A stretch of DNA of 55,855 nt from Candidatus Gastranaerophilales bacterium. GTDB taxonomy: Bacteria > Cyanobacteriota > Vampirovibrionia > Gastranaerophilales > Gastranaerophilaceae. A program made the position numbers and the translations under genes. The DNA lies in NCBI GenBank assembly GCA_947589425.1, contig CANQAV010000014.1, positions 1-55,855 of the forward strand, in the 5' to 3' direction. Numbering within the stretch: the first letter of the stretch is position 1; each line of letters opens with the position of its first letter. Positions 8,727-17,488 of the stretch are shown here, piece after piece. The notes beneath the pieces were generated by a model. It ran no database searches. It was not told the DNA's origin and saw only the letters and a program-made list of their open reading frames with translations.

Positions 8727-9155
8727 ATGTTCAAATTCTTTGCAATTTTGGCTTTATTGTTTCTTTTATCCTGCAGTGCGGATAATCTTGTATCTGTAGA
8801 TGTTGTTGAAATATATGACGGAGATACAATCGGGGCAAAAATAGACAATAATATTTTTTCAATCCGTCTTATCGGAATTGACTGCTATGAAACAACAAAA
8901 AACAACCGTTCATATAAACAAGCTTATCTTGATAATTTAAATATTGATGATGTCATACAAAAAGGAAAATATTCAAAAAATTATCTTAAAAAACTCTATA
9001 AAAAGAATAATTCCGATATTTATTTCGGCTTTATGGGGATAGATAAATATTCCCGTGCTTTAGGGATATTGTATTTTAACGGTTTAAACGTAAATGAAAA
9101 AATGAAAACACAAGGCGGATGTAAAAGTTATATTTACTCTAATCAGGGCTCATAA
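8727..9155 (+). CDS. secreted thermonuclease-like (SNase) lipoprotein
   Basis: A 142-residue protein beginning at the ATG at 8727; the GTG at 8721 is inside the GAAGGTG ribosome site. The N-terminus is a lipoprotein signal (hydrophobic stretch ending LLSCSA, a lipobox-like cysteine). The mature part has staphylococcal-nuclease hallmarks: EIYDGDT with the Asp pair, RLIGIDCYET, and a C-terminal KYSRALGILYFNGLNVNEKM. In the family the catalytic Arg/Glu pair and Ca2+-binding Asps act on DNA and RNA outside the cytoplasm. The likely job is extracytoplasmic nucleic-acid degradation, perhaps feeding ComEC uptake, which is inference. It overlaps the convergent U32 gene by 17 nt. Confidence 0.82.
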   Translation: MFKFFAILALLFLLSCSADNLVSVDVVEIYDGDTIGAKIDNNIFSIRLIGIDCYETTKNNRSYKQAYLDNLNIDDVIQKGKYSKNYLKKLYKKNNSDIYFGFMGIDKYSRALGILYFNGLNVNEKMKTQGGCKSYIYSNQGS

Positions 9156-10923
9156 CAACCATTTCGCAATTTTTGCAATCAAATATCAGGGGATATTTCT
9201 GCCCCCTGTCATCTGCCAGAAAAAGTTCATCTTCTCCCCGGCAGCCTAAAAAAGCTCTTTTTAAACAGTGCTTTGTTCTCATTAATTCGATTTTTTTTGT
9301 GTTATTTGTGCTCTCAAGGCTCATTTGCGAAATTTTTACACCTGCGGTTTCATAAAATTCTTTTGCCTTGCTGTTGTGAACGTTTAATTTATAATCACCT
9401 TCATCAAGGGGAAATTTTGCTATATTTAGAGGTTTTTGTTTTTTTACTTTATATCTTGAGATGATTTTTTGTGAAAGCTCTTCTAAAATTTTTCTTCTGA
9501 TTTCATTTAGAGTGCTTAAGGGAATAAAGCGCAAAGCCTCGGATTTAAATTCGATATTTTTTACAAGATAAGGAGTATCAGAAGTTTTAAATAATGATTT
9601 TTTATAATTTTCTTTCATTTTTTCCTGATTTTGGGCAATTTCAAAATCTTGGAGAGGATAGTTAATTTTAATATTATTTTCGTCAAAAACCGAAACAGAG
9701 TCTTTATCAATTATAAAATTGATTTCAAGTTTTCTTTGAGTTTTTGAATTTTCAAGGGTTTTGTTAAATTTTTGGTCAATATTTCTATAAATTTTAACCC
9801 CTTTTTTGATGTTTATTTTTTTGTTGGGAAAAACTTTATATCCGTTTTTGATTTTTTGAACGCTGTTAATCAAACATCCTTCTAAATCATTGTTTTCAAT
9901 AAAACATAAACCGTCTTGGGGATTTAATTCTAAATTTGTTTTAACGCTGAAAAAATTATCGCCAACGCCGTTTACTTCTCCTATTAATTCGCCCGTTGAT
10001 TTTGGAGTATGGAAGTTATAAATGTTATCTTTTTTATTAAATAAATAATCGTCGCAAAAACCTCTGTTAAAAGATTTATATGGGTTTGGCGTAAAATCTG
10101 ATATAATTTTTCCGCGGCTTTTTCTCGGGATGTCTTTAAGAAGGTTATGATAATATAAAACAACATTTTTAACGTAATTTTTATCTTTCAACCTTCCTTC
10201 GATTTTAAAGCTTTCAATTCCTGCTTCATAAAGTTTATTGAGGTGTTTTGAGAGATTGTTGTCTTTCAGGGATAAAAGATATCTGTTTTTCGCCAAAAAT
10301 TCACCCTTTTTATTTATAAGGGAATATTTTTTTCTGCAAGCCTGTGCGCAATCTCCTCTGTTTGCGCTTCTTTTGCCGATAAATTGGGACATATAACAAC
10401 ACCCCGAATAAGATACGCAGAGTGCGCCGTGTACAAAGTGTTCAAGCTCTATGTTTGTATTTTTTTTGATTTTTTTAATCTGCTCAAGAGTTAATTCTCT
10501 TGCTAAAATAACTCTTTTAATACCGATATTTTCAAAAAATTTAATTTTTTCAACCGTTCGATTGTCGCACTGTGTGCTCATATGAAGCACAATCGGGGGA
10601 ATTTTATCATCAAGGGCAAGATTTAAAATTCCAAAATCGGTAATTATAATCGCATCGGTTTTAATTTCATAAAGCTTTTGAATAAGCTTTTGGCACTCAA
10701 TCAGCTCATTATCATCTAAAATTGTGTTAACGGTTACATAAACCTTAACGTTAAACAGATGTGCATAAGATATTATTTTTTCAATATCCTCAAGGGAATT
10801 TCCCGCATTTTTCCTTGCTCCGTATGCATTTGTGCCGATATAAACAGCATCGGCGCCCGAATTAATTGCGCTTATAGCGCATTCATAATTTTGTGCGGGA
10901 GCTAAGAGCTCTATTTTTTGCAT
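9139..10923 (-). CDS. peptidase U32-family protein, RlhA-like
   Basis: A 594-residue U32-family protein. The N-terminal TIM-barrel starts ELLAPAQNYECAISAINSGADAVY. The family signature ExFxHGALCxxxSGxC is present at about residues 165-180, followed by RGDCAQACRKKY, the cysteine cluster of the iron-sulfur-containing members. The long C-terminal part (about 300-594) matches the extended layout of E. coli RlhA, which hydroxylates C2501 of 23S rRNA, rather than the shorter TrhP/TrhO tRNA enzymes. It overlaps waaA by 13 nt and is probably co-transcribed with it. The annotation collagenase-like protease is historical; RNA modification is more likely. Confidence 0.82.
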   Translation of the reverse strand: MQKIELLAPAQNYECAISAINSGADAVYIGTNAYGARKNAGNSLEDIEKIISYAHLFNVKVYVTVNTILDDNELIECQKLIQKLYEIKTDAIIITDFGILNLALDDKIPPIVLHMSTQCDNRTVEKIKFFENIGIKRVILARELTLEQIKKIKKNTNIELEHFVHGALCVSYSGCCYMSQFIGKRSANRGDCAQACRKKYSLINKKGEFLAKNRYLLSLKDNNLSKHLNKLYEAGIESFKIEGRLKDKNYVKNVVLYYHNLLKDIPRKSRGKIISDFTPNPYKSFNRGFCDDYLFNKKDNIYNFHTPKSTGELIGEVNGVGDNFFSVKTNLELNPQDGLCFIENNDLEGCLINSVQKIKNGYKVFPNKKINIKKGVKIYRNIDQKFNKTLENSKTQRKLEINFIIDKDSVSVFDENNIKINYPLQDFEIAQNQEKMKENYKKSLFKTSDTPYLVKNIEFKSEALRFIPLSTLNEIRRKILEELSQKIISRYKVKKQKPLNIAKFPLDEGDYKLNVHNSKAKEFYETAGVKISQMSLESTNNTKKIELMRTKHCLKRAFLGCRGEDELFLADDRGQKYPLIFDCKNCEMVVMSPD

Positions 10924-12182
10924 AAAACACCCTTTAATTTTTCGGTTATGAAATCAAGTGCGCCTTGTTGACTGTTAAAACAGCTTTCGCAGTTTTGGGC
11001 GGTTTCTTTATAAAATTCATCATCCTGAAGCAGTTTGCGTGCTATTTTATAAAATTCATCTTTATTTTTAACTACAAATGCACTTTTTTCACGTTCTAAG
11101 ATTGAATAGATATCTCTGAAATTTTTGATTGAAGGCCCTGAAATTACGGGCTTTTTATATATCAAAGCTTCAAGCGGGTTGTGCCCTCCCGTTTTATTGA
11201 AACTGCCTCCGATAAAGGCAAGATTTACTATTGAATATATTTTTGAAAGTTCTCCCAAAGTATCAAGCACAATAATATCGTTGTTTGCAAATGTGTCGTT
11301 TTTTGTTCTTAAACCATATTTAAAATTGTGCTTTTCAATCAGTTTAACTACTTCATCAACTCTTGTTAAGTGCCTCGGGGCGATAATCATTTTTAGATTT
11401 TTGTCTTCTTCTTTTAGTTTTTTATATACTTCAATAACGATTTCGTCCTCGCCTTTATGGGTTGAGCCTGCTATAAAAATTTTTTCGTTTGTTTTAAGGT
11501 CGATATTGCAATCTTTCTTTTCGATTTCAAATTTTAAATTTTTTGATATTTCGCACGTATTAGGATTTGCTCCGAGGGCAATAAATCGGTTTTTATCTAT
11601 TTCGCTTTGAACAAATATTCCTTCAAAACAATCAAGTACAAGTCCTAAAAACCCTTTGATTTTAAGATATTCAGGATAAGATTTATCGGAAATCCTGCCG
11701 TTAATAATATACAAAGGGATATTCATTTTTTTGGCGCAATATGAAAAGTTGGGCCAAAGTTCAGTTTCGGCAATTAAAATCACCGAAGGACTAACCGCCT
11801 TTAAGAATTTTTCAACCGTTTTATAGGCATCAAGAGGAAAATAAGTTATAAAATCAGCTAATTCGCCGTATTTTTTCTTTGCAAGCTCTTGCCCCGTAAA
11901 TGTTCCTGTTGTAACAACAAGCTGATAGTCTTTAAAATCGGATTTTATTTTCTTAATCAAATTTTCCAAAGACATCACTTCTCCGACAGATACGCCATGA
12001 AGCATTATTACCTTATCGGAAAATTGAGGATAGTCTATTTTTGCAAGCTTTTCTTTTTTCGGTATGGGAGGTTTTGAATTGAGTTTTCTTGAAAAATCAA
12101 TTAAGGGAATTAAAATTTCCAAAAAAACGGGGTCGATTGAGCGGTATATTTTAAAGCAAAGTTTTTCAAAGTTATTTTTCAT
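10911..12182 (-). CDS. waaA: Kdo transferase WaaA
   Basis: A 423-residue GT30 glycosyltransferase that adds 3-deoxy-D-manno-octulosonate to lipid A precursor at the inner membrane. Diagnostic motifs are HGVSVGEV (about 62-69), where the Glu is catalytic, ETELWPN (about 139-145), INGRISDKSY, FVQSEIDKNRF and the C-terminal GGSFNKTGGHNPLE. An AGGAG ribosome site lies 6 nt before the ATG and a TATAAT is upstream. It is the clearest sign that the cell makes LPS. It is divergent from the alpha-oxoamine synthase gene. Confidence 0.95.
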   Translation of the reverse strand: MKNNFEKLCFKIYRSIDPVFLEILIPLIDFSRKLNSKPPIPKKEKLAKIDYPQFSDKVIMLHGVSVGEVMSLENLIKKIKSDFKDYQLVVTTGTFTGQELAKKKYGELADFITYFPLDAYKTVEKFLKAVSPSVILIAETELWPNFSYCAKKMNIPLYIINGRISDKSYPEYLKIKGFLGLVLDCFEGIFVQSEIDKNRFIALGANPNTCEISKNLKFEIEKKDCNIDLKTNEKIFIAGSTHKGEDEIVIEVYKKLKEEDKNLKMIIAPRHLTRVDEVVKLIEKHNFKYGLRTKNDTFANNDIIVLDTLGELSKIYSIVNLAFIGGSFNKTGGHNPLEALIYKKPVISGPSIKNFRDIYSILEREKSAFVVKNKDEFYKIARKLLQDDEFYKETAQNCESCFNSQQGALDFITEKLKGVLCKK

Positions 12183-12291
12183 TTTTACTCCTAAAACAAT
12201 TATACTACCACGATATTATCTTATTGTCGAATTGGCTTGAGATAAATTTTTTTAAATAATTTAACTGCTTATATTTTTTTGCGAGGTAATT

Positions 12292-13560
12292 TTGTATACA
12301 CAGGATGAGAAAGTATTAAACATTAAATTTGAAAATTTTGTTCAAACACAAAAAGGAGAAGACCTTTTTGATAAAACTTTAAGAGTGGATGATGTGCTAA
12401 AAAGCGGAATTTTAACAGGAAATGAGGCTTTGGGAATGGTGTGCCTCGAGCGGTTAAATTCCGTTGTTAAATTAAAAGAAAAAGACGGTTTCTGCCATGA
12501 CGTTATTATGCTCGGGACAAATTCATATTTAAATATTGCAAACAATAAAAATGTTGTTAAAAAAGGGATTAGCGCCCTGAAAAAGTTCGGGATAGGTATG
12601 GGCGCCGTTTCAAATTATGCGGGTGTGTGCAATTTACATCGTGAGCTTGAAGAAAAAATTGCAAATTTTTACGGGTGTGAAGATGCAATTGTTTTTCCTT
12701 CGGGCTATGGGACAAATGTCGGTGTAATATCCGCTCTTTGCTCCTGTGAAGATATTATTATAAATGACAGCGCAAACCATGCTTCAATTTATGACGGATG
12801 CCAGCTTTCGGGCGCAAAAATTAAGGTTTATCCTCATCAGAATATGAAATATTTAGAGCGTATTTTGGATAGAATTCCGGATGATATAACAGGCAGGCTT
12901 ATTATAACCGACGGAGTGTTTTCAATGGACGGAGATATTGCCCGTCTTGATAAAATAGTTGAATTAGCGCAGAAATATAAATGCAGAATTATGGTTGATG
13001 ATGCCCACGGAATTGGAGTTGTCGGAAAAACGGGAAGGGGAAGCGCCGAATTTTATAATGTCGGGGATAAAATTGACCTCAATGTCGGCATGTTATCTAA
13101 AGGCCCCGGCGGATTGGGCGGTTATTGCGCTGCAAAAAGAGAAATTATTCAATATTTAAGACTTTATGCAAGAACATATTTTTTCTCGACTGCTCTTCCT
13201 GCTCCGATTGCGGGAGGATTGATTGAGGTATTTAATCTTTTGGAACACGACAGGGCAGGAAGAAGCGAATTAATGAAAAAAACAAAATTTATGAAAGAAA
13301 AGCTTCAAAATGCAGGTTTTACCCTCGGCAATACTCAAAGCGCAATTATTCCGGTTATGATATATGACGAAAGAAAATTGTTCAGATTATACCAGGAGTT
13401 GAGGATGCAGGGGGTTTATGTGAATATTGTCACTTATCCTGCCGTAAGAAGGAAAGAGTGTCGTTTGAGGCTTTGTATTATGAAAGATTTAAGCTACAGA
13501 CAGCTTGATTGGGCAGGGGATATAATAATTCAAAAAGGCAGAGAATACGGCATAATATAA
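12292..13560 (+). CDS. alpha-oxoamine synthase (SPT/KBL/BioF family)
   Basis: A 422-residue PLP enzyme of the family that joins an acyl-CoA or acyl-ACP to an amino acid. The PLP-stacking His is in ANHAS (163), the Asp/His pair in VDDAHG (236/239) and the Schiff-base Lys in MLSKGPGGLGG (270). It has about 45 extra N-terminal residues compared with the bioF product at 4925. The start must be the TTG at 12292 (GAGGT 4 nt upstream), as no ATG precedes the fold. The gene is monocistronic and divergent from waaA. Serine palmitoyltransferase, 2-amino-3-ketobutyrate ligase and a second BioF are all possible. The envelope neighbour and extension make a lipid role attractive but unproven. Confidence 0.8.
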   Translation: MYTQDEKVLNIKFENFVQTQKGEDLFDKTLRVDDVLKSGILTGNEALGMVCLERLNSVVKLKEKDGFCHDVIMLGTNSYLNIANNKNVVKKGISALKKFGIGMGAVSNYAGVCNLHRELEEKIANFYGCEDAIVFPSGYGTNVGVISALCSCEDIIINDSANHASIYDGCQLSGAKIKVYPHQNMKYLERILDRIPDDITGRLIITDGVFSMDGDIARLDKIVELAQKYKCRIMVDDAHGIGVVGKTGRGSAEFYNVGDKIDLNVGMLSKGPGGLGGYCAAKREIIQYLRLYARTYFFSTALPAPIAGGLIEVFNLLEHDRAGRSELMKKTKFMKEKLQNAGFTLGNTQSAIIPVMIYDERKLFRLYQELRMQGVYVNIVTYPAVRRKECRLRLCIMKDLSYRQLDWAGDIIIQKGREYGII

Positions 13561-13564
13561 ACAA

Positions 13565-13592
13565 AAGGCGCAATTAAATTGCGCCTTATTTA
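13565..13592 (+). terminator. hairpin after the alpha-oxoamine synthase gene
   Basis: A 9-bp stem AAGGCGCAA / TTGCGCCTT with a 5-nt loop. The following T-run is weak (ATTTATA), so termination may be inefficient. It lies between two convergent genes. Confidence 0.65.
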
Positions 13593-13635
13593 TAACTCTC
13601 TGTTATTCAATTTCCGTAATACTTTTTACCACCGC

Positions 13636-14130
13636 TTATGCTTTTGTCCACATTGCATCTGATGATAGTTTTGAGTTCACAATTTCTTGTGAGATGCTTA
13701 TATTTGATGGAGTAAAGATGAATACGCTGTCGCCGATTTTTCTTTGAGAACCGTCTAAAGCGTGAGTACATCCGCACAAGAAGTCAACTATACGTTGAGA
13801 TTGTTCTCTGTCAAGCAATTGAAGGTTTAAAATAACCGTTTTTCTTTCTTTTAAAGCTTCAACAATTGAAATTGATTCATTATATGCCTTAGGCTCAATA
13901 ACAACAACTTCGTATGCGCCTTCTCTGGCTTGAGATAATACTCTTAAATTTGATTTTTTTCTTAATGGATTTGTTTCAGTAAAACTCGGCTGAAGAGCTG
14001 CATTTCTTTCGGTAGGATAATCTGTTTCGTATCCGTTTTCTCCTTCTTCTTCAAAGGGACCGTCGCCCACAGGAATAAAAGAGTCTGTTAATGCTCCTAT
14101 AATTTCCTTAATTTTTTCTGAAAGTGCCAT
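13636..14130 (-). CDS. sepF: cell division protein SepF
   Basis: A 164-residue SepF, an FtsZ-ring membrane anchor. An N-terminal amphipathic helix (MALSEKIKEIIGAL) suits membrane binding, an acidic linker follows, and the C-terminal beta-sandwich domain begins near residue 70 (VVVIEPKAYNESISIVEAL, then ERKTVILNLQLLD and HALDGSQRKIGDSVFIFTP). SepF is typical of Gram-positives and Cyanobacteria, so together with LPS genes it is a useful lineage marker. It follows yggS by 11 nt, the same yggS-sepF order as in Firmicutes and cyanobacteria. An AAAAGGAG site precedes the ATG. Confidence 0.92.
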   Translation of the reverse strand: MALSEKIKEIIGALTDSFIPVGDGPFEEEGENGYETDYPTERNAALQPSFTETNPLRKKSNLRVLSQAREGAYEVVVIEPKAYNESISIVEALKERKTVILNLQLLDREQSQRIVDFLCGCTHALDGSQRKIGDSVFIFTPSNISISQEIVNSKLSSDAMWTKA

Positions 14131-14141
14131 CTTTTCTCCTT

Positions 14142-14789
14142 TTAATTATTTTCTTCAAATAAAATTTTACCTAGTCTTATCATTGTTGCACCGCATTCAA
14201 CGGCGATTTTATAATCGTGGCTCATTCCCATGGATAATTCCTCAAGTTTGAATTTTTCCTTAAGTTTATACATATCGGAAAAAAGCCTTTGAAGCTCGTT
14301 TTTATCCTCGGTAAAAGGAGCAATATTCATTAATCCTTTTAACTGTACCGATTTTAAAAGCGAAATTTCTTCGATTAAATTTTCAATTTGCTCAGGATGA
14401 ATTCCGAACTTTTGTTTTTCTTGTGCATTGTTTACCTGAAGCAGTATTTTTTGTTTAATGCCTTTTGTATTTGCTTCAGAATTAATACATTGTGCGACTT
14501 TTAAGCTGTCAACAGAGTGAATATACTCAAAATTCCCTACAACATATTTGACTTTATTCGTCTGTAAATGTCCAATAAAATGATATACCGATTGAGTTCT
14601 TGTTGTATCATCCATTTTGTTGATTTTTTCGAGTGCTTCTTTGGCTTTGCTCTCGCCAAAATCTCTTAAACCTGCCTCAAACGCTTCCATCATTTTGGTT
14701 TCATCGTAGTATTTGGTTACTGCAATGATTTTCGGATTGTAATTTTTAATATCTTTTAAAATTTTGTTGAGATTTTCTTTTACACTCAT
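14142..14789 (-). CDS. yggS: PLP homeostasis protein, YggS/PLPBP family
   Basis: A 215-residue TIM-barrel PLP-binding protein of the YggS (PLPBP, COG0325) family. These proteins maintain free pyridoxal phosphate and amino-acid balance and have no known catalysis. The PLP Lys is in KIIAVTKYY (about 24); FIGHLQTNKVK, IHSVDS and the C-terminal MGMSHDYKIAVECGATMIRLG are family signatures. The N-terminus is a little short but complete. AAGG lies about 9 nt before the ATG. It is first in a two-gene operon with sepF, a widely conserved pairing. Confidence 0.92.
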   Translation of the reverse strand: MSVKENLNKILKDIKNYNPKIIAVTKYYDETKMMEAFEAGLRDFGESKAKEALEKINKMDDTTRTQSVYHFIGHLQTNKVKYVVGNFEYIHSVDSLKVAQCINSEANTKGIKQKILLQVNNAQEKQKFGIHPEQIENLIEEISLLKSVQLKGLMNIAPFTEDKNELQRLFSDMYKLKEKFKLEELSMGMSHDYKIAVECGATMIRLGKILFEENN

Positions 14790-14904
14790 TTAAAAGCCTT
14801 AAAAAATACTTTCCGTTTTTTGGTTGAATTCATCTTCCTTATTAATTATAGTTTATTGTCATGAGCTTGCAAAAAAATATTTTTGGGCATTTTTGCGCTT
14901 TTTT

Positions 14905-14945
14905 AAAACATGCTCAAATCATGTCGGGGTGCATGTTTTGACATG
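14905..14945. promoter_or_regulatory. CATG array with interleaved inverted repeats
   Basis: Four CATG tetramers begin at 14909, 14920, 14932 and 14942, spaced 10-12 bp, close to one helical turn. AAAACATGC (14905-14913) is inverted as GCATGTTTT (14931-14939), and CATGTC (14920-14925) as GACATG (14940-14945). A further AGGCATGCCT palindrome lies at 14995-15004, beside the putative promoter of the dCMP deaminase gene. An operator array is an inference. Confidence 0.4.
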
Positions 14946-15041
14946 AAGTAGTTTTCGTAATATTTCTTCATAAATTCAATTTTTCTTTTTCTTGAGGCAT
15001 GCCTTTTTGATGTTATACTTATGTTGAAAAGGATTTAAAAA

Positions 15042-15509
15042 ATGAACAATACACCTATTGATTGGAATGATTATTTTTTGGAAATTGCACGCACTGTTTC
15101 AATGCGTTCAAATTGTCTGAGAGCACATGTGGGAGCTGTTATTGTCGGAAAAGATAAAAAAATCAAAGCTACGGGCTATAACGGAGTACCTTCAAAAGTC
15201 TTATCCTGTATGGAGCTTGGAGAATGCTACAGAATTAAAAACAATATTCAATCGGGTACAAGATATGAAACCTGCAGAAGTATTCACGCGGAACAAAATG
15301 CGATAATTCAAGCGGGGCAGGACAGATGCATGGGCTCTTCTCTGTATGTTTTCGGGCACAACATTATCTGCATTTTGTGCAAACGTTTTATTGTTCAAGC
15401 GGGAATTGAAACAATTTATCTTAAAAAAGATGAAAATACACCCGTTATTGTTGTAAGTGCTCAAGAATTAAGAGATGAACTTTCATCGAGCGCAGCGGTA
15501 CCTGTTTAA
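15042..15509 (+). CDS. deoxycytidylate (dCMP) deaminase, ComEB family
   Basis: A 155-residue zinc cytidine/deoxycytidylate deaminase. dCMP deaminase converts dCMP to dUMP for thymidylate synthesis. The catalytic HAE lies in SIHAEQNAI (about residue 87) and the second zinc pair in CILCKRF (about 110-116), where the usual PCxxC proline is replaced by Ile. The N-terminus DWNDYFLEIARTVSMRSNC and GYNGVPS are typical of the ComEB/dCMP deaminase group. AAAAGG lies before the ATG and a TATACT -10 at about 15014. The VWA gene follows after 51 nt, apparently with its own promoter. Confidence 0.88.
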   Translation: MNNTPIDWNDYFLEIARTVSMRSNCLRAHVGAVIVGKDKKIKATGYNGVPSKVLSCMELGECYRIKNNIQSGTRYETCRSIHAEQNAIIQAGQDRCMGSSLYVFGHNIICILCKRFIVQAGIETIYLKKDENTPVIVVSAQELRDELSSSAAVPV

Positions 15510-15547
15510 TAATACTTTTATCTATTAAAATTTAAAGGTTTTGTATA

Positions 15548-15553
15548 TATAAT
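15548..15553 (+). promoter_or_regulatory. -10 box 7 nt before the VWA gene start
   Basis: TATAAT ends 7 nt before the ATG at 15561, with no Shine-Dalgarno site. This is one of the leaderless-type starts of the window. Confidence 0.5.
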
Positions 15554-15560
15554 GAAATTT

Positions 15561-16325
15561 ATGAAAATTAAAATTTTAACAGTTTTTTTTATAATTTTTC
15601 TATTTATATTTTTATGCTCCAATCAAGCTAAAACTGAGCCTAATTACAGCTATAAAGTTTATACTCCCGATAATTTTTCTCAGGTTGCAAAAAATGTTTC
15701 TCAATCCCAAAAAAATTCTCAAATTATTTTTATAGTTGATTTTTCAAATTCAATGAACGATACGATTGAAGGGCATCCTAAGGTTGATATGGCAAGAGCA
15801 ACTTTAGCTGAAATTTTACCTAAAATTCCGCCTGATGTTAAAGTAGGTTTAAGGGTTTACGGTCATAAGGCAGGTTTTACTTATCTTCAGGGATGTCAGG
15901 CTTCAAGTTTAACCGTTCCTCTTAAAGCTTCCAATTCGGGAGCAATTTTAAACAGCCTGTACAGCACACGTGCCGTTGGCTGGACTCCCATAACATATTC
16001 TCTTAAACAATCAATTAATAATGATTTTATTGGTACAACAGGTAAAAAACATATAATTCTTCTGACGGACGGGGGAGAAAATTGTGATGAAAGCCCTTGT
16101 ACATACGTGATTAATCTTATGAAAACAAGAGATGATGTTACAATTGATGTTATTGCTTTTGATATAAGTGATATTGAAGCGAACAATCAATTGAGATGTA
16201 CGGCGCTTATGACAAGAGGCAAGTTTTTGCCCGCAAATTCTCAGGAAGATTTGACCCGTTCATTATTTGAAACGGTCGGAATTTCAAAAGACGTAAAAGG
16301 CAGTATAAAAATTCCTTCCAATTAA
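15561..16325 (+). CDS. secreted von Willebrand factor A domain protein
   Basis: A 254-residue extracytoplasmic protein. A hydrophobic N-terminus (residues about 3-20, ending LCSNQA) acts as a signal or lipoprotein-type anchor. The VWA domain follows: the MIDAS motif DFSNSMND, RVYGHK, the MIDAS threonine region WTPITYSL and LLTDGGENCDE. Such metal-dependent domains mediate protein contacts at the cell surface or periplasm; the partner is unknown. An upstream ATG at 15552 overlaps the TATAAT box, so the ATG at 15561 is preferred. Its stop overlaps the convergent LptF/G gene by 4 nt. Confidence 0.8.
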   Translation: MKIKILTVFFIIFLFIFLCSNQAKTEPNYSYKVYTPDNFSQVAKNVSQSQKNSQIIFIVDFSNSMNDTIEGHPKVDMARATLAEILPKIPPDVKVGLRVYGHKAGFTYLQGCQASSLTVPLKASNSGAILNSLYSTRAVGWTPITYSLKQSINNDFIGTTGKKHIILLTDGGENCDESPCTYVINLMKTRDDVTIDVIAFDISDIEANNQLRCTALMTRGKFLPANSQEDLTRSLFETVGISKDVKGSIKIPSN

Positions 16326-17488
16326 ATTTTGTATGCTTTTCGATAGAATAAATAGCCGCCTATTGTGCTTATTATAATAACGGGAAGCCACGCTGCCAAA
16401 AGCGGGTGTATTTTTCCTCCCGCTCCCAAGTTTAAAGAAAGCGCTCTTATAACATAGTAAACAAAAATAATTAATATACTGAATAAAAATCCTCTGTTAT
16501 ATCTTACTCTCGGAGGAGTTATTGCCAGGGGGACTCCTATTATTGCAAGAGCAAATGTTGTAATCGGAAGCGCTAATTTATCGAAAAGATTTATTTTATA
16601 TTCAAGGAGAATATCTTTATCAAGCTTGGATTTTTGTTTTTTAATGTGTTTTAAAAGCTTAAAGAAATTATATTCGTTTGTTGTTTCTTTAACCATTTCG
16701 TTAACATCACCAATTCCGAAAGTTATGTTGGATTCTTCGGCTAAGCTTGTGTTAAAAATTTTGCCGTCTTTTGATATGGTATATACGACTAAGTCGTTAA
16801 ATTTCCAGCCATAGTCCGAGGTTGTACCTTTTTGAGCCTGTAAAACCTGTATGTTTTTGGGGTTTGAAAGGTCGATAACGGTAACGTTGTTAAGGGTTTT
16901 ATCTTTGCACCATTGGGCATAGAAGAGCCTTTTTAAGTTGCCGTCTTTATCAATATCTTTTAGGGTGAAATTCATTTTGTTTTCGGGGATGTGTTTTTGT
17001 TCAAGCGAATATATTGCCAATGATTTTGATTGTGTTGAGGTAGCAGGCACGATAAATTCGTTTATGAAAAAGCTGACTAATGTCATAACAAGAGCAAAGC
17101 AAAAAATCGGGCGGGCGATACGTTCAATACTTATTCCGCAGGCTTTAAATATTGTGATTTCGGATTTTAAACTTAAATCATTAACTGTCATAACCGTTGC
17201 AAAAAGGGTTGAGATAGGAATTGTTAAAACGAAAACCTGAGGCAGGTTTAAAACTATCATCATAATTGCAATATGAAAAGGAATGCCGTATTGCGAAATT
17301 TGTTTAATTAATTGGGTAAATGTTTCCGAAGCAAAAATAATTGATGTAAAAATAATTACGCCTAAAATAAATACATCCGTAAGCTGTTTTAGGATGTATC
17401 TGTCTAAAATGCTTAATTTATTATATTCTTGTTTAATTTTAGCTTTTAGAGTTTTATATTTAGAGTATATTTTTTCCGTCGTTATCAT
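16322..17488 (-). CDS. LptF/LptG family LPS export permease
   Basis: A 388-residue YjgP/YjgQ-family inner-membrane permease. It is part of the Lpt ABC exporter that extracts LPS from the inner membrane. It has the expected three N-terminal helices (about 35-135), a periplasmic beta-jellyroll (about 140-290) and three C-terminal helices. YILKQLTDVFILG at the start and KLALPITTFALAIIGVPLAITPPR near the fourth helix are typical. It overlaps the tyrA end by 29 nt, so translation is probably coupled; no Shine-Dalgarno site is seen. The second permease is at 40118-41245 next to lptB. I cannot tell which is F and which is G. Confidence 0.87.
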   Translation of the reverse strand: MITTEKIYSKYKTLKAKIKQEYNKLSILDRYILKQLTDVFILGVIIFTSIIFASETFTQLIKQISQYGIPFHIAIMMIVLNLPQVFVLTIPISTLFATVMTVNDLSLKSEITIFKACGISIERIARPIFCFALVMTLVSFFINEFIVPATSTQSKSLAIYSLEQKHIPENKMNFTLKDIDKDGNLKRLFYAQWCKDKTLNNVTVIDLSNPKNIQVLQAQKGTTSDYGWKFNDLVVYTISKDGKIFNTSLAEESNITFGIGDVNEMVKETTNEYNFFKLLKHIKKQKSKLDKDILLEYKINLFDKLALPITTFALAIIGVPLAITPPRVRYNRGFLFSILIIFVYYVIRALSLNLGAGGKIHPLLAAWLPVIIISTIGGYLFYRKAYKI

